A stretch of DNA of 64,000 nucleotides from Neoarius graeffei (Eukaryota > Chordata > Actinopteri > Siluriformes > Ariidae): contig NC_083596.1 in NCBI RefSeq assembly GCF_027579695.1, forward strand, positions 51,881,900-51,945,899, read 5' to 3'. The stretch's first letter is position 1; every line of letters begins with the position of its first letter. Positions 45,601-55,258 of this stretch are shown here, one piece after another. The notes under the pieces were generated by a model. It was not told where the DNA came from. It saw only the letters and a program-made list of their open reading frames with translations, and did not search any database. A program made the translations under genes and the position numbers.

Positions 45601-47049
45601 GCTCGTATATACCCAGAGTCACAGTGTGGTTTCAGAGCCTGAAGGTCAACCATAGACATGGTATTCTCCCTCAGGCAACTCCAGGAGAAATGCCAGGAAC
45701 AGCAGAAACCATTGTATATAGCTTTCATTGACCTTAAAAAAGCATTTGATCTAGTCAGCAAAGATGGTCTGTTCAAGATATTGGAAAAGTTTGGCTGCCC
45801 ACACACCCTTCTCAGCATAATCAAATCCTTCCACGAAAACACTCACTGTGTGATTATCAACAATGGCATCTCATCTGAGCCCTTCAAGACCAGCAGTGGT
45901 GTTAAACAAGGCTGTGTTCTGGCTTCAACCCTGTTTGGGATATTCTTCTTGGCCATGCTATCCTATGCCTTCCAGGAGTCAATGGATGGTGTCCATCTAC
46001 ATAGCAGGTCCAGTGGGAAATTATACAACCTGGCAAGACTCAGGGCCAAGACTAAAGTTAGACATTTATTAATTCGCGAGCTGCTCTTCGCAGATGATGC
46101 AGCACTGATGGCTCACACAGCAGAGGAACTGCAGAACATGCTGGATAGATTCTCCCATGCCTGTAAGGAATTTGGTCTGACCATAAGCACCAAAAAGACC
46201 AAGGTCATGGGACAGGATCCAACAGAACTGCCAGTACTGATGATTGACGACACACCTCTTGAAGTGGTAAATGCCTTCATCTACCTTGGATCCACAATGA
46301 CCGACAATCTATCTCTGGATGTGGAAATCAACAACAGAATAGCCAAGGCTGCTGCAACAATGTCCAGACTTAAAAGCAGAGTGTGGGACAACGGAATGCT
46401 CACCATAAACACCAAGGTGCAGGTATATCAAGCATGCATCCTAAGCACACTTCTATACAGCAGCGAGTGCTGGAAAACTTATGCTCACCAGGAGTCACGG
46501 CTGAACAGTTTCCACCTTCGGTGTTTGCGGCGAATCCTGGGAATCACCTGGAAGGACAAGGTGACAAATACAGAAGTCCTCCAAAGAGCCAAGGTCCCCA
46601 GCTTGTTTGCAACACTGTCCCTGCGTCGTCTCCAATGGCTTGGCCATGTTAGAAGACTTGACAATGGCAGAATTCCCAAAGACATACTGTATGGCGAACT
46701 AGCTGAAGGAACAAGACCCAGGGGCCACCCACATCTGAGATACAAGAATGTGTGCAAGAGGGACCTGAAGGCCTGTAACATCTCAGTAAATGAATGGGAA
46801 GATTTGGCAGAGGACAGGGTAGCCTGGAGAAGTAGTGTAAGGAAAGGTGTCCTGGAATCTGAGACAGCTAGAGCTGAGAAAGCAGCAGAGAAGCGGAGAT
46901 TGAGGAAGCTGGCTACAACAGCCCAGGAATGCTCCACCTTCACCTGTCAGAAGTGCGGGAAGGACTGCCACTCACGCATTGGTTTGTTCAGCCACAGCAG
47001 ATGTTGCAACCCTACAAGTCCACAACAGGCGAGACGACCCATCAACTAG
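42696..47049 (+). pseudogene. LINE X endonuclease-reverse transcriptase, interrupted
   Basis: The endonuclease starts at FATWNIRTMQPGQTTNLC and LQVDIAALQETRLADRGS. It is split by the nested LINE, then resumes in the same frame at 44060 (PEEETREYGVGFAVRNSL). A small frameshift near 44247 separates it from 44263-45642, which holds LLLLGDFNARVGSD, SWRHLRSRHWHQLDLII, DTDHSLVCTKIRL and RT box GKAAGSDGISGEVIKSGG. A TGA at about 45640 interrupts GFRA/RSTIDMVFSLRQ. The last frame, 45658-47049, holds FIDLKKAFDLVSKDGLFKI, GVKQGCVLASTLFGIFFLAM, LLFADDAALMAHT and a C-terminal zinc finger CQKCGKDCHSRIGLFSH. Four breaks in all, one being the insertion. Confidence 0.88.
42873..44058 (+). mobile_element. LINE Y: 5'-truncated LINE nested in LINE X
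   Basis: The 3' part of a related but distinct LINE lies between two copies of TAAACCC (42866-42872 and 44059-44065). It starts in the reverse transcriptase (NNGVKQGCVLAPVLFNIYFS), has ELLFADDAVLVAHSEES, and a TGA at 43521-43523. It continues at 43596-44015 to a zinc finger CEHCNKRCRSRIGLFSHMRT and a short 3' end. The long open frame that joins LINE X endonuclease to LINE Y at 42872 is an accidental fusion. Confidence 0.85.
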
Positions 47050-47239
47050 TAAGATGGATGGATGCCGAAAACTTTTTGTCTCTGACCATTTTCCTTTTAA
47101 GAGGAGCTACATTATCTAAAGTATGGCAGAACGTTGACTCTAAGCATTCAGTTGCCTGATCAAGTTCTGCAGGGGCTGACAGTGACCCAATCAAAGTTGA
47201 TAACTCTGTGAGATCATTTATAAAGCTCTGTGCAGTAGT

Positions 47240-48073
47240 TCACGTGAATGTACGTTTAATACAGTAGTGTGGTGAGGTGCATATATTATTGCTCAGACAT
47301 ATTTTGAATGAGATGAGATAATGATCTGAGATAACTTCAGACTGTGGAAGTGTGACTATATTTTCTACATTTAACCCGAATGTTAGTATTAGATTAAGGG
47401 TGTGACCACCGTTATGGGTCGGTCCTATGACATTCTGATTAACCCCTACTGAATCTAAAATGGACACAAACACTGTTTTCAAAGGGTCTTCTGGGTTATC
47501 GAAGTGAATATTAAAATGTCCGACAACTAAAGCTTTGTTTAAGGAAATAACCGGGTCTGAGATAAAATCTACAAATTCAGAAAGAAACTCAGAATATGGC
47601 CCCGGGGGCCTGTAAATAATAAGTAACGGAATTAACTGGGTAGATTTATTTTTCGAGGCTACATACATTATATGAGTATGAAGAACTTCAAATGTATTAA
47701 ATTTATAACCAGGTTTGTGTGTTACACCTAGATAATCATTATAAATAACCGCAATGCCTCCTCCTCTGCCAGTTAGACGAGGCTGGTGTATATAACTGTA
47801 TCCAGGAGGACTCGCTTCATTTAATGCTATATATTCATTTGGCTTAATCCATGTTTCAGTTAAACAAAGTACATTAAACTCCTGATCAGTAATGAGTTCA
47901 TTAACCATTAGCGCTTTAGATGTAAGAGATCTAATATTTAATAGTCCCACCTTTAGATCAAAGGTGCTGGCAGCGGCTGTACAGTCAGTATGATCTAATT
48001 TCATATCGATTAGGTTACTGGAGCAAACTCTCTGAATATTTCTACCTTTTCGTTGAGCTCGGGGAACAGACAC
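47240..48073 (-). pseudogene. L2-like LINE apurinic-type endonuclease
   Basis: The frame carries VGLLNIRSLTSKALMVNELI, LCLTETWIKPNEYIALNEAS, RGGGIAVIYNDYLGV, a Tyr-Arg-Pro strand (LLIIYRPPGPYSEFLSEF), VVGHFNIHFDN (usually GDFN, so a substitution at a key position) and SDHYLISFKI (the D/H pair). The stop at 47240 is a break: related sequence continues to 47073 in another frame (VAPLKRKMVRDKK). Confidence 0.85.
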
Positions 48074-48355
48074 AGTCTCGATGTAGTGGACCCTGAGTGA
48101 CGACTCTGTGCAGCTAGCAGACAGTCGGTTTAGCCTGTTCGTTTGCTCCCTGGCCTTGGCTCTGGATTGTCAGAAATTAACTAGGCCTGTTCTGAGACTA
48201 TGACCTATGCTGCAGGAAATGAGAGCAGCACCTTCTCGAGTGGGATGGATACCATCCTGCCCTAACAGGCCAGCAGTGCCCTCAAAATTAGCCCATTTAT
48301 CTATAAAGCCCACACTGTTTTCAGAGCACCACCTGGACAGCCAGCAGTTCAGTGA

Positions 48356-48862
48356 CTATAACCTGCTGTAAGCTACATCGCCACACCGCATTGGGATGGG
48401 GCCAGAGCATACTACAGCATCAGACATCGCCTTCGCTAATTTAAACACCTCTACAAAGTTACTCTTAGTAACCTCAGACTGACAAAGGCGTATATCATTA
48501 GCTCCTGCATGGATAACTATCTTTGAGAACCTGTGCTTGCCTAGGACCCTAAGATTACCTGCTATGTCCGGCGCCCTGGCTCCCGGTATATACCTGACTA
48601 AAGCTGCTGGTGCCCCTAAAGGCTGAGATAATTTCACATGCCATATGATAGAGTCCCCTATAACCAGAGCTCTTTCAGGTTTCTCAGTGGGTGCATCACT
48701 AAGGAGAGCAAACCTGTTCGACACGTGATGCGGAGAGGAGTGGTGCTCCCATGGGCGAGCCTCAGCAGTAGCTTTGGCTCTACGCTTATGCCGCTGAGCC
48801 GTCACCCATTCGCCCCGCTGTAAGGGCTCTAATGCCATAGTTTGGGGGATTACTAACTCCAC
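48356..48862 (-). pseudogene. L2/CR1-like LINE ORF1 with SGNH esterase domain
   Basis: A 168-residue frame contains the SGNH-hydrolase blocks: ALVIGDSIIWHVKLSQPLGA (block I, GDS), PGARAPDIAGNLRVLGKHRF, and IVIHAGANDIRLCQ (block III, GxND). Esterase domains of this kind occur in ORF1 of CR1/L2 LINEs. The C-terminal SGNH block with the catalytic His is not in frame, and ORF1 is separated from the endonuclease by stops, so it is decayed. Confidence 0.75.
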
Positions 48863-49713
48863 CTAGGGCATCCAGACTTTCCCCTACAGAAACTACACTG
48901 TTCTCATTCTCACTGACCTTCTCTAAAGCCCGGACACGCGCTTCTAGCACTATAATCTTCTCTGTCAGAGAGCTAACTAATCTGCACTAATCACCAATAA
49001 AGCCATCGCTAGTGATGGAGGACGAATGACTAAACATCCTGCACTCAGCACACTGAACAGGCTGAAGGTGTGCCATGATAAAAGGATTCATGTGCCTTAA
49101 TCGAAGATCTATTGATATTAAAGCAGATCCGATGTGGATGGCCTCCGCTTGTGATCTTTACACAAGAGGAGAAAAAAAAGAAAGCTTCCGGTCTCGGCGT
49201 TCTTCCAAAAAAAGAGGAAAAAAAGTTACATGGCGGAATCACTGGTATCCTACGTGATCTTTCAAAATAGCTAATAATTAAAATTCACGACAGGTAAATT
49301 TTAACTGCACAAAGTAAAAACATCTAAAAGGAATAAATCAAAAGATAAGTTAATTCATTAATAGAAATCACAAGATAATGTCAAAAACAATTTTAATAAA
49401 TGTCTCACTGATATACTGTCCCTCTGAATATTACATTTTAGAGCATATAATTTTGTTAATTTAAAAATGGATGAATATTTTTATTTAAAGTTAGGACACT
49501 ACAGCATTGAGCAGTCAAAGGTTAATGTTCTTCCTGACAGTCCTGGGATATGAACTCACAACCATCCAAATACTGTTTCATGACTGATTCTCGAGCAGTG
49601 GCACAGCTGTAAAAGTACAGATGAAACAAAGTGTCACTAAAACAGAATCCTACTGGAGGAAAATTTATAGTTTTTAATGAATAAGACTTCATATGTTAAA
49701 GTTCTTTGGTTTA

Positions 49714-50312
49714 TTAACCTTCTGCTCTTTGGTGTTGCTCCTCAGAGTCCTGTTGTGTTTCGATCTGACAGCGATTCTTGAACATTGCTTATGCAATGAT
49801 AAGCCCTGCCATCAGGGTAAAACCTGTAGCCTGAAATGAAAAAAGGATTGGTAAGATGAGCAAATATTGAAGCCAAAACATAAGTGAACAACTAATATGG
49901 GTCATATTTTAGAGGATTGAAAGATGTTTTTCAGACGCAGTTTGCTTTATTTGTTACGTTGCTTTGACCCCATATCCAGTCACTCATTCACACAGTAACA
50001 CAGGTACACTCCTCACACACAGTGTGTTTTTCTGGTCTTTTTCTTCATGATATCATACACACTGCCTACACCCAGCAGGAACAAGTCAAAGACAGGAAGC
50101 AGTTTTTAAGAATGTTGGAATCTTGTTTGAAAATTATTATTAGTGTTTAATTAAAACATGTTGCTGAACTCAGAACTCACCTGAGATATGAACATCAACT
50201 CCAGAGTCTTCTGCTGTGTCTCGATCTCAGAGGTTTCATTTCCAGTTGGCTTGCACCATTTTCCAATCCCAAAAGTGTCAGATTTAGTGAACACACCATC
50301 CCAGTCTGACCC
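49714..50312 (-). pseudogene. CALHM-like gene, copy A (truncated)
   Basis: Only the 3' end of the first coding exon remains (50312-50181, DWDGVFTKSDTFGIGKWCKP through ETQQKTLELMFISQ), followed by a good donor (CAG|GTGAGT). The last exon (49830-49714) begins after TTTCATTTCAG and codes for the start of the fourth membrane span, but an in-frame TAA at 49791-49789 cuts it after 13 residues. Spans 1-3 and the CPC motif are absent. It is a dead copy. Confidence 0.82.
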
Positions 50313-50604
50313 AAAGCAATGCAATGAAGATTTGGAGGGGGAAAAAACAACATCACACCTACATCACAGTTGTTAAAACCCCAGCAGTGTGTTATTAACC
50401 AACTATTAAAAATTTGTGACATTCTGTAGTTTCTAAAGAGTTCACTTTTTATTCTTTTTAACTCCATGAACTAGTTTTGAACTACTGACGTTCTACAATT
50501 GTTCAAAAGCTTACCACATCACATTTTCTATTTGTAAATTGTGATCACCCCTTCTGTATTTCATGAGAATTTTCCTTCAGGTTCATGTTCTTCAGATAGC
50601 ATGT

Positions 50605-51170
50605 TGGCTATTTCCCTGTCAAAGTCCCACATAATGGTATGAATGAAACAGGACAATGCAGTATGGGCTCTGGCTTGGATTGAAGGTTATTAGCAGGAGG
50701 TATGAGGGTCATAAAATTAGCCAGTATGTTTCTGGAACTGAGGTGATAAGACAGAATGAAATTAAACTGGGTGAGGCAAAGGGACCTGCAGGCTTGATGG
50801 GGATTTAGGCATTTATTGCTGCAGAGATCTTCTAGATTTCTGTGATCTGTGAGTCCAGTGAAAGGGTGTGTCATGCTCTCCAGCCAGTGTCTCCACTCCT
50901 CCAGCAGGAGTTTAACAGCCAGCAGATCCTGGGTTCCAAAATCATAATTTTGTTTGACAGAGGAATGTTTTCTGGAAAAGAAAGCCACGGGATGTAGTTT
51001 TGGCTTCTCACCAAAGTCCTGTGACAACACGGTTCCCACCCCTGACTCAGAGACAGCGATCTCTATGACGAATGGCCTGGTGGGATCTGGATGGCGCAAA
51101 ATGGGTGTTGTAGTGAATGCAGTGTTGAGCTGAGTGAAGGCCTCACCGGTAATATAGTTCCAGGTGAGTC
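50605..51170 (-). pseudogene. Ty3/Gypsy RNase H fragment
   Basis: The minus frame contains EAFTQLNTAFTT (about 51150), [57 protein letters not shown] and TGLTDHRNLEDLC. These are the RNase H blocks of a sushi-like element. Several key residues are changed (the first catalytic Asp position reads EIAV). Pieces of the same fragment recur at 57424-57601 and 61045-61135, so it travelled with the segmental duplication. Confidence 0.8.
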
Positions 51171-52117
51171 TTTAGGGGCCTTTTTTGTAAAATTCATCAC
51201 TTCTACAGAGTAATTCTATATAAGTCTCATCATAAAGTATCCTTTTTGGTGTAAGAAATATTGTAAGAATGATAATGTCCAGTGCTTTGTAAATTTGAAA
51301 TCTTTATTACAGCTTAAACAATACAATTTAACAGAACAAACAAATTAATGGATTAGTTCCTCATTTGTATTCCTTTTATTTTGTATTTTAAATATTAGAG
51401 AAAATAAGTACATTACAGGAGGTTTGTCTGAGATTACTTAACTGCACAAAGTAAAAACATCTAAAAGGAAAATCACAAGATAATAATAAATCAGTTCATT
51501 CATAGAAATCACAAGATAATGTCAAAAATAATGATAATAAATGTCTAACTGATATACTGTCCCTCTGAATATTACATTTTAGAGCATATCATTTTGTTAA
51601 TTTAAAAACAGACAGATATTTTTATCTAAAGTTAGGACACTACAGCACTGAGCAGTTGAAGGTTAATGTTCTTCCTGACAGTCCTGGGATTTGAACTCAC
51701 AACCATCCAATCACTGTTTCATGACTGATTCTCGAGCAATGGCACAGCTGTAAAAGTACAGATGAAACAAAGTGTCACTAAAACAGAATCCTGTTGGAGG
51801 AAAATGTACAGTTTTTAATGAATAAGATTTCATATGTTAAAGTTCTTTGGTTTATTAACCTTCTGCTCTTTGGTGTTGCTCCTCAGAGTCCTGTTGTGGT
51901 TTATTCTGCCAGAAATACTTGAACGCTACTAATGCAGTGATAATCCCCATAATCAGGATATAACCTGCAATCTGAAATGAAAAAAAGGATTAGTAAGATG
52001 AGCAAATATTTAAGCCAAAACATAAGAGCACAACTATGCAGGTGTCATAAATACAGTGGTGCTTGAAAGTTTGTGAACCCTTTAGAATTTTCTATATTTC
52101 TGCTTAAATTTGACCTA

Positions 52118-52489
52118 GGCGGCATGGTGGTGTAGTGGTTAGTGCTGTCGCCTCACAGCAAGAAGGTCCTGGGTTCGAGCCCCGTGGCCGGCGAGGGCCT
52201 TTCTGTGTGGAGTTTGCATGTTCTCCCCGTGTCCACGTGGGTTTCCTCCGGGTGCTCCGGTTTCCCCCACAGTCCAAAGACATGCAGGTTAGGTTAACTG
52301 GTGACTCTAAATTGAGCGTAGGTGTGAATGTGAGTGTGAATGGTTGTCTGTGTCTATGTGCAGCCCTGTGATGACCTGGCAACTTGTCCAGGGTGTACCC
52401 CGCCTTTCACCCGTAGTCAGCTGGGATAGGCTCCAGCTTGCCTGTGACCCTGTAGGACAGGATAAAGCGGCTAGAGATAATGAGATGAG
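52118..52489 (+). repeat. tRNA-headed SINE, copy 3, nested in Tc1
   Basis: Begins GGCGGCATGGTGGTGTAGTG and ends ATGAGATGAG. The flanking ATTTGAC (52109-52115 and 52490-52496, approximate) is the target duplication within the outer arm of the Tc1 element. Confidence 0.92.
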
Positions 52490-52655
52490 ATTTGACATAA
52501 AACATCATCAGGTTTTCACACAAGTCCTAAAAGTAGATAAAGAGAACCCAGTTAAACAAATGAGACAAACATGTGATACTTGGTCATTTATTTATTGAGG
52601 AAAATGATCCAATATTACATATCTGTGAGTGGCAAAAGTATGTGAACCTTTGCTT

Positions 52656-53936
52656 TCAGTATCTGGTGTGACCCCCTTGTGCAGCAATAACTGCAACTAA
52701 ACTTTTGCGGTAACTGTTGATCAGTCCTGCACACCGGCTTGGAGGAATTTTAGCCCGTTCCTCCATACAGAACAGCTTCAACTCTGGGATGTTGGTGGGT
52801 TTCCTCACATGAACTGCTCGCTTCAGGTCCTTCCACAACATTTCCATTGGATTAAGGTCAGGACTTTGACTTGGCCATTCCAGAACATTCACTTTATTCT
52901 TCTTTAACCATTCTTTGGTAGAAGAACTTGTGTGCTTAGGGTCATTGTCTTGCTGCATGACCCACCTTCTCTTGAGATTCAGTTCATGGACAGATGTCCT
53001 GACATTTTCCTTTAGAATTTGCTGGTACACTGCAAAAACTAGCCATCCTAATATAAGGAAAAACATAATAAATTTGAGAACATTTAGACTATAATCAAGT
53101 GAAATAATCTGCCAGTGCAGTAAGATATTACACTTGGTAAGACATCTTAGAATAAATTGGTTGCAATCTAGAACTAGGTTTAATAATCTCAAAATTGGTG
53201 TCTTGTTTTCTTCTAATAAGAAATGCTAGATTGTTTCAACTACTTTCAAGATATTTTCACTTGCTAAGATATAATTTTTTTCAGTGTATAATTCAGAATT
53301 CATTGCTCCATCAATGATGGCAAGCCATCCTGGCCCAGATGCAGCAAAACAGGCCCAAACCATGATACTACCACCACCATGTTTCACAGATGGGATAAGG
53401 TTCTTATACTGGAATGCAGTGTTTTCCTTTCTCCAAACATAACACTTCTCATTTAAACCAAAAAGTTCTATTTTGGTCTCATCCATCCACAAAACATTTT
53501 TCCAGTAGCCTTCTGGCTTGTCCACATGATCTTTAGCAAACTGCAGATGAGCAGCAATGTTCTTTTTGGAGAGCAGTGGCTTTCTCCTTGCAACCCTGCC
53601 ATGCACACCACTGTTGTTCAGTGTTCTCCTGATGGTGGACTCATGAACATTAACATTAGCCAATGTAAGAGAGGCCTTCAGTTGCTTACAAGTTACCCTG
53701 GGGTCCTTTGTGAACTCGCTGCCTATTACACGCCTTGCTCTTGGAGCGATCTTTGTTGGTCGACCACTCCTGGGGAGGGTAACAATGGTCTTGAATTTCC
53801 TCCATTTGTACACAATCTGTCTGACTGTGGATTGGTGGAGTCCAAACTCTTTAGAGATGGTTTTGTAACCTTTTCCAGCCTGATGAGCATCAACAACGCT
53901 TTTTCTGAGGTCCTCAGAAATCTCCTTTGTTCATGC
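52656..53936 (-). pseudogene. Tc1 transposase interrupted by a MITE
   Basis: The ATG at about 53936 is followed after one codon by TGA where related copies have CGA. The body then reads YKWRKFKTIVTLPRSGRPTK and [11 protein letters not shown] up to MNSELY, where the MITE interrupts. The C-terminal half (from ILKENVRTSVHELNLK to the stop at 52656) keeps QQDNDPKH and NPMEMLWKDL. Without the insertion and the early stop the coding sequence would be close to full length. Confidence 0.9.
53028..53286. mobile_element. Short MITE nested in Tc1 transposase
   Basis: 259 bp with ends CACTGCAAAAA and TTTTTTTCAGTG, flanked by TA (53026-53027 and 53287-53288). The other two Tc1 copies show the uninterrupted site (CTGGTATAATTCAG type), so the borders are exact. 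It has no coding capacity. TA target and ends suggest a Tc1/mariner-type family. Confidence 0.88.
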
Positions 53937-54972
53937 CATGATACACTTCCACAAACATGTGTTGTGAAGATCAGACTTTGATAGATCCCTGTTCTTTAAA
54001 TAAAACAGGGTGCCCACTCACACCTGATTGTCATCCCATTGATTGAAAACACCTGACTCTAATTTCACCTTCAAATTAACTGCTAATCCTAGAGGTTCAC
54101 ATACTTTTGCCACTCACAGATATGTAATATTGGATCATTTTTCTCAATAAATAAATGACCAAGTGTAATATTTTTGTCTCATTTGTTTAACTGGGTTCTC
54201 TATATCTACTTTTAGGACTTGTGTGAAAATCTGATGATGTTTTAGGTCATATTTATGCAGAAATATAGAAAATTCTAAAGGGTTCACAAACTTTCAAGCA
54301 CCACTGTATGCATTTTTTAGAGGACTGAAAGATGTTTTTCAGACACAGTTTGCTTTATTTGTTACGTTGCTTTGACCCCATATCCAGTCACTCATTCACA
54401 CAGTAACACAGGTACACTCCTCACACACAGTGTGTTTTTCTGGTCTTTTTCTTCATGATATCATACACACTGTCTACACCCAGCAGGAACAAGTCAAAGA
54501 CAGGAAGCTGTTTTTAAGAATGTTGGAATCTTCTTTGAAAAGTATTATTAGTGTTTGATTAAAAAATGTTGCTGAACTCAGAACTCACCTGAGATATGTA
54601 CATCAACTCCAGAGTCTTCTGCTGTGTCTCGATCTCAGAGGTTTCATTTCCAGTTGGCTTGCACCATTTTACAATCCCAAAAGTGTCAGATTTACTGAAC
54701 ACACCATCCCAGTCTGACCCCCCACAAGCCACATATCGACCATCAGCCTGAAAAAGGGACAGCCAGATTAATACAATGAGAATAGAGTAGAAAATTCTTT
54801 GTCCTTTATCTCTGGAGTTACACACCATCTCTTCATTCTGTGCCCCCTCTTCATTCTCTTTTGATGGTGACAGATCCACAAAGAACAATGTACAAATCAA
54901 GCAACCAAAAGCAGGGACAAAACAGTAGAAAAAAGAAATCACATGATTGTAGCTTCTTTTGCAAGGACAAAA

Positions 54973-55248
54973 GATCTGATACAGTTATATTGTTAACTAC
55001 AGGGTCACTTAAACTGGCACTTAAGTTGTCTGACCTTAAATTAGTAGTTTGAATTTTTTGTCAGATATTTTCAATTTTATCTCGACGCTAGTCATTAGAG
55101 ATGAGGTTGAAAACAACTGGACTGTTCCTTTAACTAAGTAGTAAGACTTACTTTTTATTCTTTTTAACTCCATGAACTAGTTTTGAACTACTGATGTTCT
55201 ACAGTTGTTCAAAAGCTTACCACATCACATTTTCTATTTGTAAATTGT
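54973..55248. other. Flank of CALHM copy B, no gene
   Basis: 55140-55258 aligns to 50440-50552 of copy A. The part 54973-55139 shows nothing recognisable. Confidence 0.5.
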
Positions 55249-55258
55249 GATCACCCCT

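Larger units (their letters stand above)
41876..47072 (+). mobile_element. LINE X: APE-type LINE inserted in L2-like LINE
   Basis: It is flanked by a perfect 11-bp target duplication TTTTTGTCTCT (41865-41875 and 47073-47083). It has a leader of about 800 bases, an endonuclease-reverse transcriptase coding region, and a short tail of GGAT units (GATGGATGGATG at 47053). Another LINE is inserted in its endonuclease at 42873-44058. The length of about 4 kb without the nested insertion suggests a near full-length copy. The clade was not assigned. Confidence 0.9.
47073..49258 (-). mobile_element. L2-like LINE, 5' half
   Basis: Minus-strand element reading leader, ORF1, endonuclease, then (beyond LINE X) the segment at 41584-41875. 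The 5' end is near 49258, where sequence of the CALHM duplicate begins. The reverse transcriptase is missing. Confidence 0.85.
49263..51180. repeat. CALHM-bearing segmental duplicate, copy A
   Basis: From CTGCACAAAGTAAAAACATC (49300) through the CALHM-like exons to a Gypsy RNase H fragment (to 51170). It aligns to 51411-57605 (copy B, minus its insertions) and in part to 57720-60360 (copy C). The order of landmarks is the same in each. Confidence 0.85.
52054..54306 (-). mobile_element. Tc1/mariner element, copy 3, with nested SINE and MITE
   Basis: The outer ends (CAGTGGTGCTTGAAAGTTTG at 52054 and its inverse to 54306) are complete and flanked by TA (52052-52053 and 54307-54308). It sits in the intron of CALHM copy B, and copies A and C have the empty site. 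The SINE at 52118-52489 and the MITE at 53028-53286 are later insertions into it. It is the most complete reference for the two partial copies at 1 and 40.5 kb. Confidence 0.95.
51855..54972 (-). pseudogene. CALHM-like gene, copy B
   Basis: The first coding exon (54972-54589) keeps FCPCKRSYN, the second span (VPAFGCLICTLFFVDL), the third (IFYSILIVLIWLSLFQADGR), VACGGSDWDG, KWCKPTGNETSEI and LELMYISQ, then CAG|GTGAGT. Homology to the intact copy stops just before CPC, and a TAA lies in frame upstream, so the start codon and first span are lost. The last exon (51971-51855) is open: IAGYILIMGIITALVAFKYF, then a short tail ending at TAA that overlaps AATAAA. The intron holds a Tc1 element with two nested insertions. 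Expression from an alternative upstream exon is possible but not visible. Confidence 0.75.
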
